Assembly (NCBI RefSeq): GCF_000380565.1 | Contig: NZ_AQYJ01000028.1 | Coordinates: forward strand, 372,001 to 436,000 | Direction: 5' to 3' | From: Microbulbifer variabilis ATCC 700307 | GTDB taxonomy: Bacteria > Pseudomonadota > Gammaproteobacteria > Pseudomonadales > Cellvibrionaceae | DNA: 64,000 nucleotides | In this document: one piece after another, positions 27,536 to 37,099 of the stretch | Layout: each line of letters begins with the position of its first letter | Position numbering within the stretch: the first letter of the stretch is position 1 | Notes under the pieces: generated by a model | The model's database searches: none | The model's input: only the letters and a program-made list of their open reading frames with translations | Told to the model about the DNA's origin: nothing | Made by a program: the position numbers and the translations under genes

Positions 27536-28393
27536 ATGATGAATATTTGTTTGCGGAAACTACCATTTGCCCTCCTGGCTATTTCCTTCGCATTGCTCGC
27601 AGCCGCGCTTTTCTCCGGTCAGCAGGGGGGGCTGGGATCCATCATGGCATTTTATGGTTTCGAAGGAGGCGCGGGACTTTCACGAATTGCCACCGCTGTT
27701 GCGATAATCTTCACCATAGCTGCCCTACTCTCTGTGCTATCTATCTTTATAGAAAAATTTATCCTGCCTTTGGCGCTCTTGATCATCGCACTATCCATAG
27801 TGCCCCTGCTGAGCCTTTTTGGCAGCACACACTGGATTGACGCACTTGGCGGTTTTCCAGCTATAGGTTCTGGGCAGGGAGTCATAAAATATTTTTCCCT
27901 GATCGTAATAGGACTGACCTGGCTCGGCTATAAATCTGCACCTTCAAGGAAATATATATGGCTGAATTTTCTACCAGTTGGCTTGGTTCTATTGTGGATT
28001 GGAGGAATGAAATTCACCGCTATAGAGGCCCAAGGTATCGAAGGGCTGGTGAATAGTTCCCCATTGATGTCCTGGTTGTATAACTTTTTCAGTGTCCAGC
28101 AAGCATCCAATATTATTGGCGTTTATGATCTGCTTGCCTTGGTTATATTGGCTATAGGTATTCATGTTAGGGCACTCTTCTGGCCTGGAGTATTACTTTG
28201 TGGGGCTGTTTTTGTTACTACCCAAACGTTCCTGCTTAGTTATCCCGGGAGCTGGGAAAAACCGTGGGTTCTAGCATCCAGTGGAATTTTTATCATTAAA
28301 GACCTTTGGTTTATTGCGAATTTGATCATTATGATCAGTTTCAGGCACCAGATATGTCAAAATAATCAAGCTGTAGAAACATCAAAGGAATAG
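27536..28393 (+). CDS. DUF417 family membrane protein (RclC/YkgB-like)
   Basis: 285 residues with about seven or eight hydrophobic segments. The DUF417 signature is clear: LLWIGGMKFTAIEAQGIEGL, SSPLMSWLYNFFSVQQASNI and SGIFIIKDLWFIANL. E. coli RclC of this family is part of the reactive-chlorine response. Here the first third (about 130 residues with GQQGGLGSIMAF) is an additional membrane region not typical of the roughly 190-residue RclC. ATG at 27536 with CCAGGT upstream. It follows the copper pump operon after 199 bases on the same strand; relation uncertain. Confidence 0.72.
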   Translation: MMNICLRKLPFALLAISFALLAAALFSGQQGGLGSIMAFYGFEGGAGLSRIATAVAIIFTIAALLSVLSIFIEKFILPLALLIIALSIVPLLSLFGSTHWIDALGGFPAIGSGQGVIKYFSLIVIGLTWLGYKSAPSRKYIWLNFLPVGLVLLWIGGMKFTAIEAQGIEGLVNSSPLMSWLYNFFSVQQASNIIGVYDLLALVILAIGIHVRALFWPGVLLCGAVFVTTQTFLLSYPGSWEKPWVLASSGIFIIKDLWFIANLIIMISFRHQICQNNQAVETSKE

Positions 28394-29184
28394 TAATTTG
28401 ATGAAATTAATGTTTACTTTTACAGCGCCGTAAAATTCAAAGATGGAACCTGGTCGCAAGGATGCAGAGCCAATAATGTAGTAAGCAGATATTCTCAAAT
28501 TAAGTAGCCAGGGGAAATTTTTCTAGGTTTCTTAGCCGAATAAAATCTCAACAATTCATTTATGCATATCTTTTAACTGAAATAATCAGCCTTGGAGTTT
28601 GATTCTGAAAGTAAAATTTATAAGTATTGTGAATAGATTCTGTTGTTTTGTTCGCAAAGGTAATCAAGACTTCGGTATGCTTGGTCTTTCTCTATTCAGA
28701 TTAAAAGATTTTTTGTTCAAGGCTATTTTTCTTTAGATGACCACCTATTGGTTACTTAAATCTCAGTTGTTGTTGCTGATGACTGAGGATCGAATGAAGC
28801 TAATCCCTAACTCTGGATACTGTTCTCACTGGAGCCGTGTGGCGCGCCGGTATGAACCGAATAGAGGTCGTAATTGGCATATGCCTAAGATAAATTGTAA
28901 GTTTTGGAGAAAGGCTCCTTGATGGGGATTTTTTACACTCGTAATTAGATCGGCTAAAGCGTAGATTACTTCTCTTACCTGTTTCATTCCAGGCTTATAT
29001 AGATGTCATTCTTTGACAGACACTCAGTGGCCTACACTGAACTCTATACTTGGATAAGTTGATCCCAGGTTGGGATACTATATAGAGAACTTTTTTCCAG
29101 AAGTTATAACCAAGAGAGCGGTTATATCGATGATGCTAGTGTATTAATATTTTCTATGCCTTTAAAAGGATTTGAGGCGATACC
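28394..29184. other. Gene-poor stretch before the multicopper oxidase
   Basis: About 790 A+T-rich bases. I see no supported gene, repeat or terminator. A 61-codon plus-strand frame at 28737-28922 has no recognisable protein character. Confidence 0.5.
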
Positions 29185-30753
29185 GTGAATAATCGAAAGA
29201 ATATCTCTTTCTTAGAGCCGCTGGTAAACCCACCGGTATATTCGATGAGTAAGGCAGATAGGAATCTACGTGTTGAATTGGATGTTCAGTACGAAGAGAA
29301 CAATGTCTTCAGTTTTTACAAAAAAAATGAAACTCCTGTCTGGACACGTGTATTTTCATCTTCAATCACCCGGGAAGCTGGGTTTACCCTTACCGGGCCG
29401 ACCATTGAAATACGCCCCGGTAGCCATCTGACAATTCAAACCAATAACAAGCTGCCACCTGAAGAGGAAGAGGGTGATTCCGGAATGATCAATTTTCCTC
29501 ATGAATTCAATACTTATAACCTGCATACACACGGACTTCACGTTTCCCCAGAGTCTCCAGGTGATAATGTTTGTATGAAAATCCCGCCGGGTGAAAATTT
29601 CACCTATGAATATGATATTCCAAAAAATCACCCGCCCGGCCTCTACTGGTATCACCCTCATAAACACGGCTCTGTCGCGATACAAGTCGGAAGTGGTATG
29701 GCTGGTGCCTTAATTGTACGTGACGATTTTGATGATGAACTGGAGGCGATGGGTGTTAAGGAATATGTATTGGTATTTCAAAATATTGCGGTAGATGAAA
29801 AAGGAAGAGTGGAGGACCAACATCAGGTTGCCAAGTTCCCCGACAGTGAATACTGCATTACTGTGAATGGTCAATATTGCCCAGTGATACATGCGACGGT
29901 GGGAGAGTTACTGAACTTGCGTCTCCTCAATGCAACCACTCGCACGTCAATAGACATAGACTGCCCTTGGTTCGCGCAGATGTACATTTACGGCTTTGAT
30001 GGGAATCCCACAGAAGACTACCGCCTGCAGGATGGCGTAAGTTTGGGTCCCGCGAATCGCGCTTCCTTGTTTCTCAAAATTAGTGAGGCTGCAACGCCCG
30101 GTGCGCATTTCTATGTATATAATAACGCCATTGAATTTCAGCAGATGCCGCACTACAAGTACCACAATAATAGCCCGTTGTTTGTTATCGCGATTGAGCA
30201 GGGTGAGGAGATTGGTACTGCTATTTACGCTCCCAGCAAGCCTCCGTCAAGGTGTGCTCCACCTCCATTTCCTGAGAGTTTTAAGGTTGATCTTTTAAAG
30301 CCTATTACAGATGATGAGATCACTAATACACGGCGATTGACCTTGCAGGCCAATACGCTGGATGATCCGGATAAATATTTCCGTGGTCTAAATGTAAGTA
30401 TTGATCATGCGCCATTTGGTGGTTGTGATGTGGTAAACCACTATGTTGAGTTAGATGCGATAGAGGAGTGGACTCTGGTCAATGAGAGTGAGTTTCCTCA
30501 CCCGATACATATTCATGTCAATCCTTACTATGTTATTGAAGTGGTAGGTGAAGACCCGATGCACCATACACTGAAGCTGCCATTCTGGTGCGATACTTTC
30601 CAGGTGCCTCCACATGGATATGTAAAATTTCGAACCCGTTTTAAAGACTTTACGGGTAAATACCCTTTACACTGCCACCTGCTATATCATGAAGATGGCG
30701 GTATGATGCAGCATGTGAGAGTTGTAAAGGACCTCTCAGAAGTAAAGAAATAA
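29185..30753 (+). CDS. Multicopper oxidase, no signal peptide
   Basis: 522 residues with a GTG start at 29185 and TTGAGG upstream. Three cupredoxin domains carry the full set of copper ligands: NLHTHGLH (about residue 112), WYHPHKHG (about 156), FPHPIHIHVNPYYV (about 438) and LHCHLLYHEDGGMM (about 495), giving T1 Cys, His and Met plus the T2/T3 cluster. It oxidises a substrate (metal ion, phenol or similar) with O2. The N-terminus (MNNRKNISFLEPLVNPPVY) has no Sec or Tat signal, unusual for this family. Isolated between long intergenic regions. Confidence 0.9.
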   Translation: MNNRKNISFLEPLVNPPVYSMSKADRNLRVELDVQYEENNVFSFYKKNETPVWTRVFSSSITREAGFTLTGPTIEIRPGSHLTIQTNNKLPPEEEEGDSGMINFPHEFNTYNLHTHGLHVSPESPGDNVCMKIPPGENFTYEYDIPKNHPPGLYWYHPHKHGSVAIQVGSGMAGALIVRDDFDDELEAMGVKEYVLVFQNIAVDEKGRVEDQHQVAKFPDSEYCITVNGQYCPVIHATVGELLNLRLLNATTRTSIDIDCPWFAQMYIYGFDGNPTEDYRLQDGVSLGPANRASLFLKISEAATPGAHFYVYNNAIEFQQMPHYKYHNNSPLFVIAIEQGEEIGTAIYAPSKPPSRCAPPPFPESFKVDLLKPITDDEITNTRRLTLQANTLDDPDKYFRGLNVSIDHAPFGGCDVVNHYVELDAIEEWTLVNESEFPHPIHIHVNPYYVIEVVGEDPMHHTLKLPFWCDTFQVPPHGYVKFRTRFKDFTGKYPLHCHLLYHEDGGMMQHVRVVKDLSEVKK

Positions 30754-30935
30754 AATTTTCTAAGCCAGAGGGTGCGAGATTCTTAGCCTTAGGTAGTGTT
30801 ATTTATGGCTCTATTTCATTAATGAATAAAATCTACCGCAGAATTTACCAGTAAATTGGGGGGTACATTTTATGATTTGAAAATAGCTCTCTATATAAAA
30901 TAAATAATATCTAAAAGAATATTAAGATAAAAATA

Positions 30936-30976
30936 TAGGCTAGGCTAGGCTAGGCTAGGCTAGGCTAGGCTAGGCT
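30936..30976 (+). repeat. TAGGC pentanucleotide tandem repeat
   Basis: Eight perfect TAGGC copies plus one base, between the convergent ends of the multicopper oxidase and SnoaL-like genes, within an otherwise A+T-rich 304-base gap (30754-31057). A five-base unit would change frame if inside a gene, but here it lies outside coding sequence. Confidence 0.95.
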
Positions 30977-31057
30977 CAATGCTCAACTAATACACCTGGA
31001 AAATTTAGATAAGCAACATCTATAACATGAAATGAATGGGTCGCAAATACTGATTTT

Positions 31058-31588
31058 TTAGGAGCCATTAAAAAAAGGATCCGGCAAGGCTGGATTTCTG
31101 ATTTTTGCTACGGCATCTGCGCCAACAACCGGAAGACCTTCTGGGTTTAATAGGCCAAGCTGGACCAGAACACTTGCCTGGTCCCACAGAATATGCTCGT
31201 AAGCTACCTTGTCATTTTCAACGCCCACAATAACAATAAATATTACTTCAACTCGCCTTCCGGTTGGTTCAATTCCCGGTAGCATGTGGTCCATCTTTAT
31301 AGTATGAGTGAATGATATGATCAACTCATCGACGAGTCGCTCTTCGCTGTATGTTCTAGAAATAGTTTCGAAAGTAACATCGGGTGGAAAAAACTGCCCT
31401 ATAAGATGTTTGGAGTAAAATGTACGGATGCTCTGAGGGCCTTGACCACCTAGCATGGTTGGTATATTTACGATATGAGGATTGGGCGCCATAGTGGACA
31501 GGGTTCCATCGAGATCGCCGGCAAGTTCAGCCTGTACATGCTTGTCGAATATCGCGTCAAGTTTTGACTTTAGATCTGTGGTAAGCAT
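31058..31588 (-). CDS. SnoaL/NTF2-like domain protein
   Basis: 176 residues, one cone-shaped NTF2-like domain: an N-terminal helix (LDAIFDKHVQAELAGDLDGTLSTMAPNPHI), then IRTFYSKHLIGQFFPPDV, a central strand pair, and the C-terminal strand KVAYEHILWDQASVLVQLGLL. The sequence resembles the ester-cyclase/carboxymethylenebutenolidase-associated group. The substrate is not predictable. It is probably cytoplasmic, with no signal peptide. It lies 50 bases upstream of the convergent intergenic repeat region, and the DUF6868 gene is just upstream on the same strand. Confidence 0.78.
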   Translation of the reverse strand: MLTTDLKSKLDAIFDKHVQAELAGDLDGTLSTMAPNPHIVNIPTMLGGQGPQSIRTFYSKHLIGQFFPPDVTFETISRTYSEERLVDELIISFTHTIKMDHMLPGIEPTGRRVEVIFIVIVGVENDKVAYEHILWDQASVLVQLGLLNPEGLPVVGADAVAKIRNPALPDPFFNGS

Positions 31589-31637
31589 TTTATTGGTTCT
31601 TTAGGTTTAAATGAAATTTGGCAGTTTGTTTGGATAA

Positions 31638-31886
31638 TTACTGACCCATAATTTTCAGAGCGATATATGGCGCCACGATAAATACCAGTGTCACGATTTT
31701 GTAAATACTTAGGAAGTCAAAGTACTTGGAGTTCAACTCCCCAGCCTTTAATCTAAATAGCTTACTATGAATAGAAGATAACCACTTATTCATAAAAGAA
31801 ATAACTATTGTTGCCAGGAGAAGGTAGGCAATATTGATTATTGATGCCCAGCCAAGTAATTCTGTTAACTGTGGAAGTGTAATCAT
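31638..31886 (-). CDS. Small membrane protein, DUF6868-like
   Basis: 82 residues with two membrane segments (ASIINIAYLLLATIVISFM and YKIVTLVFIVAPYIALKIM) joined by a polar stretch (HSKLFRLKAGELNSKYFDFL). This pattern matches the DUF6868 family of unknown function as I remember it. It lies 49 bases upstream of the SnoaL-like gene on the same strand and may be co-transcribed with it. Confidence 0.75.
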   Translation of the reverse strand: MITLPQLTELLGWASIINIAYLLLATIVISFMNKWLSSIHSKLFRLKAGELNSKYFDFLSIYKIVTLVFIVAPYIALKIMGQ

Positions 31887-31982
31887 AGCATCGTCCTTGT
31901 CATTGCTTCATTTTTTTCGTATTGGTGCAATAAATAGAAGCTATCCGAAGTGAGGCTCAAAAAAGGTAGACAGTAGGGTGGC

Positions 31983-32411
31983 TTATTGTGCTTTATTACT
32001 CATTAGATATTCAATATGTCCCGTATGTTTATCTAGCTGTTCCTTTATTGGTAGGAAACCTTGAGAGAGATAAAAATGATAACTGGGTGTATTTTCTTTA
32101 TAGACGGAGAGTGTCAGATGAGACCGTTGAGACTTTGCATGAGACAGAAGTTGCTTTCCTATACCTTGACCCTGGACGTGTGGATAAACAAAGATTGCAG
32201 CCAATGAACTACCATTGAGGGAATAAAACCCAGCTACTTTTCTGTCTCTCTCAAAGACATAGGTTTCTGAGTTTGGGATATAGATATCGCGCATATCTTC
32301 CAGCTGTGATTCCCAGAACTCAGAAGAGATAAATCTGTGTGAATTGATCGAGGCTGTTAACCAAATATCTAAAATGATGTTCAAGTCACTCAATTTGTAC
32401 TCTCTGATCAT
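31983..32411 (-). CDS. GNAT family N-acetyltransferase
   Basis: 142 residues with the GNAT fold: N-terminal MIREYKLSDLNIILDIWLTASINSH, the V-shaped acetyl-CoA loop region IFVYPHVQGQGIGKQLL (Q/RxxGxG/A as QGQGIG, about residues 75-92) and the final NTPSYHFYLSQGFLPIKEQ. It resembles YjaB/putative acetyltransferases; the acceptor is unknown. Start ATG at 32411. It is 96 bases upstream of the DUF6868 gene on the same strand. Confidence 0.9.
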   Translation of the reverse strand: MIREYKLSDLNIILDIWLTASINSHRFISSEFWESQLEDMRDIYIPNSETYVFERDRKVAGFYSLNGSSLAAIFVYPHVQGQGIGKQLLSHAKSQRSHLTLSVYKENTPSYHFYLSQGFLPIKEQLDKHTGHIEYLMSNKAQ

Positions 32412-32832
32412 ATATGTCTATTCCCTTTGTTCGTAGAAACTTTATATCGAATACATAGGCCGTATCTAAGTTTATTAATCTAGTAGTGGGTGGAGTAGGC
32501 GGCCTTATCTAGGTGAAATGTTAATACATTTTTCCCACTATGAATTTTAGGGGCTTCTAGATTTATTTCATGAAAAGGCTGATTTTAATTATTGATATCA
32601 ATATCTTATCTTCCCGTTGTTCATAATGAAATAATTTTCATAATCAATTTAGATCTCGGGAAACTTCCAGTGCCACATTTATATTGAAGCGGGTTTCTGC
32701 CATAGCGCCTGCTCTTGCTTCAATAGCGAGAAACTAAGCCACTAAAATTTTTACGATTAGTGGGTTAGATAATTTCTATAGGCGGACCCAGGAGGAACTA
32801 AGTGCTTTCATTGATATTTAACACTATACCTT
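32412..32832. other. Intergenic stretch with no gene seen
   Basis: About 420 A+T-rich bases between the GNAT and TetR genes, both on the minus strand. It would hold the GNAT promoter. Nothing else recognised. Confidence 0.5.
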
Positions 32833-33444
32833 TTAAGCTCGATAATGACTCAAAAACATAGCTGTAGTGCGCTCGGCCAGAGCTTCTTGCTCAGTAGGGG
32901 TCGGTTGGCCAGAAAGCTGGAGCAGCTGTGGCCAAAAGCAACTTCCCTTTATCAAATTGTGTATCTGGCCGCTGGCGATCTCTAGATCCAGCTGCCTCAA
33001 ACGGCCATCGGCTAAAGCAGATTTTATCCAGCGCTGTACGCCGGTTTCATTAGCTTTGAACTTTTCCATCTCTTTGCGCAGGGCTTCCGGTTGGTGGAAG
33101 AAGTAGTCGAAAGCCATTCGGTTCAATTCAATATACTGGGGGTTGCAGATGGTTTTAATCTCCAACTCGAGCAGGGCGCGCAACTGTGTATGGAGGTCGC
33201 TGTTCGGATTGTATTCGCAGCCAGGGGGTTGGGTTGCCTGCTGCCAGAGTTCGCCAATCAAAAACATAACCAGCGCTTCCTTGCTGGCAAAGTGATTGTA
33301 TACAGTGCGCTTGGATACTTGAGCACGGGCTGCCAATTCATCCATGCTGGTACCCTGAACACCGAGTTCCTGAAAAGCTTGTTTAGCGGCATCAATAATG
33401 GCCTGGCGCTTCAGCTCACTTCTGGTTGGCTTCTTTTCGTTCAT
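32833..33444 (-). CDS. TetR/AcrR family transcriptional regulator
   Basis: 203 residues. The N-terminal helix-turn-helix is typical: RQAIIDAAKQAFQELGVQGTSMDELAARAQVSKRTVYNHFASKEAL (residues about 13-60). The C-terminal ligand domain resembles the TetR_C group found with AefR-like regulators (CNPQYIELNRMAFDYFF). It is divergent from an MBL-fold lipoprotein gene across about 140 bases that contain palindromes, so it most likely represses that gene and the following SDR, and itself. Confidence 0.92.
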   Translation of the reverse strand: MNEKKPTRSELKRQAIIDAAKQAFQELGVQGTSMDELAARAQVSKRTVYNHFASKEALVMFLIGELWQQATQPPGCEYNPNSDLHTQLRALLELEIKTICNPQYIELNRMAFDYFFHQPEALRKEMEKFKANETGVQRWIKSALADGRLRQLDLEIASGQIHNLIKGSCFWPQLLQLSGQPTPTEQEALAERTTAMFLSHYRA

Positions 33445-33516
33445 ATGACTCTCGGTACTTCTGATTGCACTAGGAAATCCGCCTGGCGGTGAATCTTACT
33501 TCACAATTAATTTTAC

Positions 33517-33569
33517 ACTAATTAGTTTACTTTTGTATCTTTCGGCAATAAACTGCACTGTATAGTTTA
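33517..33569. promoter_or_regulatory. Candidate TetR operators in the divergent promoter
   Basis: Two dyads lie between the TetR and MBL genes: the perfect palindrome ACTAATTAGT (33517-33526) and TAAACT-N9-AGTTTA (33549-33569). TAGTTTACTT occurs as a direct repeat at 33523 and 33563, overlapping both. Position and symmetry fit operators of the adjacent repressor. Confidence 0.5.
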
Positions 33570-33582
33570 CTTGGTGGTATCT

Positions 33583-34659
33583 ATGAAAAAACACTGGTGG
33601 TTATTATTAGGAGTGGTAGGTATGTCCGTTGGTCTGTTTAACAGCTGTGCTACTCAGCCGAATAAGTTTCAAAACTCAGAAGTCGACTATAAAGCCGGGA
33701 TGGGTAAGGTTGTTGAGATTATCGGTGCCTACATTCGCGCAGAGAGGGCTGCGCCGTTACCGAAAGCGCCCCTTCCTCTGCAGCCGATTACAAAGGAAGT
33801 ACTTACCAGTAACGAGAATCAGCCTACAGTCTATCGTTTGGGACACTCATCAGTACTGATCCGTCTTGATGGAGAATACGTGCTTACTGACCCGGTATTC
33901 AGTGAGCGAGCCTCACCAGTGCAGTGGATGGGACCGAAGCGTTTTCACCCGCTACCTCTGTCTCTGCAGGACTTACCAGCACTAAAAGTCGTAATAATAA
34001 GCCACGATCACTACGATCATCTGGATAAAGCCAGCGTGCGTATCCTGGATGAGAGAGTAGAACGATTTCTTGTTCCCACGGGGGTTGGCAATTATTTGCG
34101 GGACTGGGGGGTTGCATCAGACAAGATTACCGAGCTTGACTGGTGGCAGTCATATGCTGTTGGCAGCTTGCAATTTACTGCAACTCCGGCTCAACATTTT
34201 TCCGGACGCGGCCTTACTGACCGTGATAAGACTCTGTGGGCCAGCTGGGTGATTGCCGGGCGCGATGCCCGAATTTTCTTTAGCGGTGATAGCGGCTATT
34301 TCAGTGGTTTTCGGGAGATAGGTGAGCGCTTGGGCCCGTTTGATCTGACCTTGATTGAAACTGGTGCCTACAACGATCTGTGGAGTGAAATTCACATGAT
34401 GCCGGAAGAGAGTGTGCAGGCTCACCTGGATCTGCGTGGTCGCGCTATGGTGCCCATCCATAACAGTACTTTTGATCTTGCCCTGCATGATTGGTTTGAA
34501 CCTCTAGAGCGAGCGCTAGCTGCTGCAGAACCCCATGGGGCGGCGATCCTGACCCCCATTATTGGTGCCCCGGTTGATGTGCGTATGCCGGCTCCGACTC
34601 TTCCCTGGTGGAGGAAGTTTATTGCAGAAGGACAGGTTGAATTGGTTGTGCAACCGTGA
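33583..34659 (+). CDS. MBL-fold hydrolase, lipoprotein (UlaG/NAPE-PLD-like)
   Basis: About 358 residues from the ATG at 33583, with GGTGG upstream. A lipoprotein signal ends at LFNSC. The metallo-beta-lactamase core follows: YRLGHSSVLIRLDGEYVLTDPVF, the metal motif SHDHYDHLD, then HFSGRGL, FFSGDSGY and PIHNSTFDLALHDW. These are the features of the NAPE-PLD/UlaG-like branch, which hydrolyses phosphodiester or lactone bonds; the substrate is unknown. Probably anchored in the outer membrane. Preceded by divergent tetR and followed after 42 bases by an SDR gene. Confidence 0.88.
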   Translation: MKKHWWLLLGVVGMSVGLFNSCATQPNKFQNSEVDYKAGMGKVVEIIGAYIRAERAAPLPKAPLPLQPITKEVLTSNENQPTVYRLGHSSVLIRLDGEYVLTDPVFSERASPVQWMGPKRFHPLPLSLQDLPALKVVIISHDHYDHLDKASVRILDERVERFLVPTGVGNYLRDWGVASDKITELDWWQSYAVGSLQFTATPAQHFSGRGLTDRDKTLWASWVIAGRDARIFFSGDSGYFSGFREIGERLGPFDLTLIETGAYNDLWSEIHMMPEESVQAHLDLRGRAMVPIHNSTFDLALHDWFEPLERALAAAEPHGAAILTPIIGAPVDVRMPAPTLPWWRKFIAEGQVELVVQP

Positions 34660-34701
34660 TTATGGCAATTCAGTTGAATTTCTTACAAGGGGAACATACA
34701 G

Positions 34702-35496
34702 ATGGATAAAAAAGTTGTATTGATAACCGGCGCCTCCTCTGGTATCGGCGAAGCCTTTGCTTATGAATGTGCAAAGAAAGGCGCGAACCTCATTTTAGTT
34801 TCCCGTAACTATAGGGCTTTATCGGAGATAGCCAGGAAGATTGAAGGGAGATATTCAGTTAAAGTGGATATTATTGAAATTGATTTAAGCGTGGAAGGTG
34901 CCGCACAGAAACTATATATCGAAACCCAATCGCGGGGATTGGCAATAGATATCTTAGTCAACAATGCAGGATTCGGTAAATGGGGGAATTTCCAAGACTT
35001 TGACTTGAAGACATACAGAAGTTTACTTCAGCTTAATATTAATACCTTAACTGAGTTATGCTATTTATACCTTCCTGAAATGAAGTCAAGAAATACAGGG
35101 GGGATTATCAATGTGGCTTCCAGTGCAGCTTTAACGCCAGTACCCTATGCAGGGGTTTATTCTGCATCTAAAAGTTATGTGTTAAATTTCTCAGAAGCTC
35201 TACATAATGAACTGCTTGGAACGGGAGTCACTGTTACCTGCCTCTGCCCCAGTGGAACCAAGACAAATTTTGCTGAGGTGGCAAATAATAAGGTAAGCGT
35301 TGATGAAAATTTATATGAAACCGCTGAGCACGTTGCTCTGGTTGGAATCAATGGATTCTTGGCAAAGAAAAGTTATGTGCTTTCGGGTAAGCAAAAGTGG
35401 ACGCTTGTTTTACTTCCTAGACTATTGAGCCGAGCGATGTTGTTGAAGCTATCGGGCAGAGTGTTTAAAGGTATTGTAAATAACAAAAAGGCTTAG
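34702..35496 (+). CDS. Short-chain dehydrogenase/reductase
   Basis: 264 residues, classical SDR. The cofactor motif is TGASSGIGEAFA (residues about 8-19), followed by NNAGFGKWG and the catalytic Ser...Tyr-x3-Lys in SSAALTPVPYAGVYSASKSY. The C-terminal PSGTKTNF fits the family members annotated as DltE-like oxidoreductases. It probably uses NADP because a positively charged residue follows the beta-2 strand (LVSRN). Good ribosome-binding site AAGGGG. Likely in one operon with the MBL lipoprotein under the TetR regulator. Confidence 0.93.
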   Translation: MDKKVVLITGASSGIGEAFAYECAKKGANLILVSRNYRALSEIARKIEGRYSVKVDIIEIDLSVEGAAQKLYIETQSRGLAIDILVNNAGFGKWGNFQDFDLKTYRSLLQLNINTLTELCYLYLPEMKSRNTGGIINVASSAALTPVPYAGVYSASKSYVLNFSEALHNELLGTGVTVTCLCPSGTKTNFAEVANNKVSVDENLYETAEHVALVGINGFLAKKSYVLSGKQKWTLVLLPRLLSRAMLLKLSGRVFKGIVNNKKA

Positions 35497-35898
35497 CTTT
35501 TAAGGATTATTTTGATAGTGGTATTATAGGTTTTTTTGGGTTTCCAGCAATTGATGACTTTCGTTGCTTGGAAGCAAATCGCGCGCAGGTAAGAGACGCG
35601 TAATTTCCCTTGCCTTAAACTGTCAAAGAAAAAATACAATGACGAAAATCACTGAAGAGTTCCCGCGGTAGGATACAGCATCGGAGTTAGAGAAATATTT
35701 AAGGTAGATTAGAGCGTCAATTGGCTGTCTGTATTCTGGTCTATTGATTTCCTTTGGGTACCCTTAAAAGTTCTTCTTACTAGCAACTTAGTGTGGGGCG
35801 GTTTGAGTTGATGCTGGGATATTCGTGAGGATGAGATTTTAGAGGGCTTATTGGTTTAGTGTAGATACTAGGCATTCGGAGAATAGTACTCTTCGGCC
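35497..35898. other. Intergenic stretch between convergent genes
   Basis: About 400 bases between the SDR and the second CopB-like gene. No coding region, clear terminator or repeat found. Confidence 0.5.
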
Positions 35899-36801
35899 TT
35901 ATAGCCAAGCCCTAAATCCAAGAACCCATACAGTATCGTATACCATTTCTCCTTCTTCGCGTTCAAAGTCAGCCGTATTACCGGTATTTCGATATTGATG
36001 AATGCCAATATAGGGGGAAAACTTGGGGTGAATTTCATAACGTAAGCGCACGCCGATTTCTATTTCGGATAGACCAGAACCGCCGTCCACACTCGCATCA
36101 TTTTGCCCAAAGAAATCTAGCTCAGCACGTGGTACTAAGCTCACTTTTTCTGAAATTTTGAACGTATACTCCCCTTCTATACGAAGGGCTGTGCTACCAC
36201 TTCTACCAAAGAAAAGTACAGCATCCATTTCGAAAGAGTAGGGCGTTTCGCCAATAACTCCAATGGCAAACCAGTTACGGCTGGTGTTCTCTAACTGAAA
36301 ATCATGGCGTATTCCGGTAAGAACATTCCAGTTGGCAGAAACTGAGCGGCTATAAACTCCCCATAATTCATTTTCATCAGTTTCTCCATTGGTGCGTTCA
36401 TAATCAACCTCTATTGATATCTTACTTTCATCTGTGCCATAGCTGAAGTCACCTTCGATGGTGGCTCCGTTATTGCCTTGTAATTCGAATTGGTCAAGAC
36501 TGAGCTTGGCTATCGGCTTGTCTTCTCTTATGTTCGTATCATTCAGTGTGGAGCGGTACTGGATAGAGTGATGTAAATCTCCTTGAGACTGTCCTTTGGC
36601 AGGCTGCATTCCTATTAGTAATAAAAAAATAATTACTGGTGTTATTGGTGCTTTATGTGAAAGAGGTTGTCTTATATCTTGGCAGGACTTCCATATGAGG
36701 GTCAGATATCTAGTTAAATCTACGGTGGTGAGTGCAAAAAAATCTTTGCAAAGGTGTGATGAAGGAATATGGCACTGAGCTGTAGGATTGAAGTGCGACA
36801 C
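35899..36801 (-). CDS. CopB-family outer-membrane copper resistance protein (copy 2)
   Basis: The C-terminal about 240 residues are a CopB-type beta-barrel: SADNEL-like tyrosine-rich strands, SRSVSANWNVLTGIRHDFQ, GETPYSFEMDAVLFFGRSG, SLVPRAELDFFGQND and LRYEIHPKFSPYIGIHQ. CopB takes part in periplasmic/outer-membrane copper handling. It is paralogous to the next upstream gene. The only available start (36801) puts about 48 residues before the apparent signal peptide (PITPVIIFLLLIGMQPAKG), so the 5' end may be altered or a non-standard start used. Separated from the main copper operon by 298 bases. Confidence 0.8.
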   Translation of the reverse strand: MSHFNPTAQCHIPSSHLCKDFFALTTVDLTRYLTLIWKSCQDIRQPLSHKAPITPVIIFLLLIGMQPAKGQSQGDLHHSIQYRSTLNDTNIREDKPIAKLSLDQFELQGNNGATIEGDFSYGTDESKISIEVDYERTNGETDENELWGVYSRSVSANWNVLTGIRHDFQLENTSRNWFAIGVIGETPYSFEMDAVLFFGRSGSTALRIEGEYTFKISEKVSLVPRAELDFFGQNDASVDGGSGLSEIEIGVRLRYEIHPKFSPYIGIHQYRNTGNTADFEREEGEMVYDTVWVLGFRAWL

Positions 36802-37099
36802 CTTTAGCCCTTTTTAACCTCATTTTGTCTGATATGGAATTTTCGTTCATCCACCGCAAAAGATATTTATGACGCTGATAATTTACAGATTTTAGGTTTG
36901 TAAATTGTAGGGAATTAATAATGATTATAAGTATATTGCCTGTCTAAACTCTCGATTTTACTGAGGTCTGTCTGTTAATCCACTATGAGTAAGAAAATGT
37001 CGTGTATTTAAACTACCATGATGAATTATTTAGAATGTCTATTGAATTTTCTCGACGAACAGTAGTTTGTTGTGAAAGAAATTATTGGTAGGGTGGGGA

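Noticed and set aside
27339..27566. 75-codon minus-strand frame between the cupredoxin and DUF417 genes
   Set aside because: No ribosome-binding site or domain, and it overlaps the DUF417 start.
28737..28922. 61-codon plus-strand frame
   Set aside because: Composition looks random and no start signal is present.
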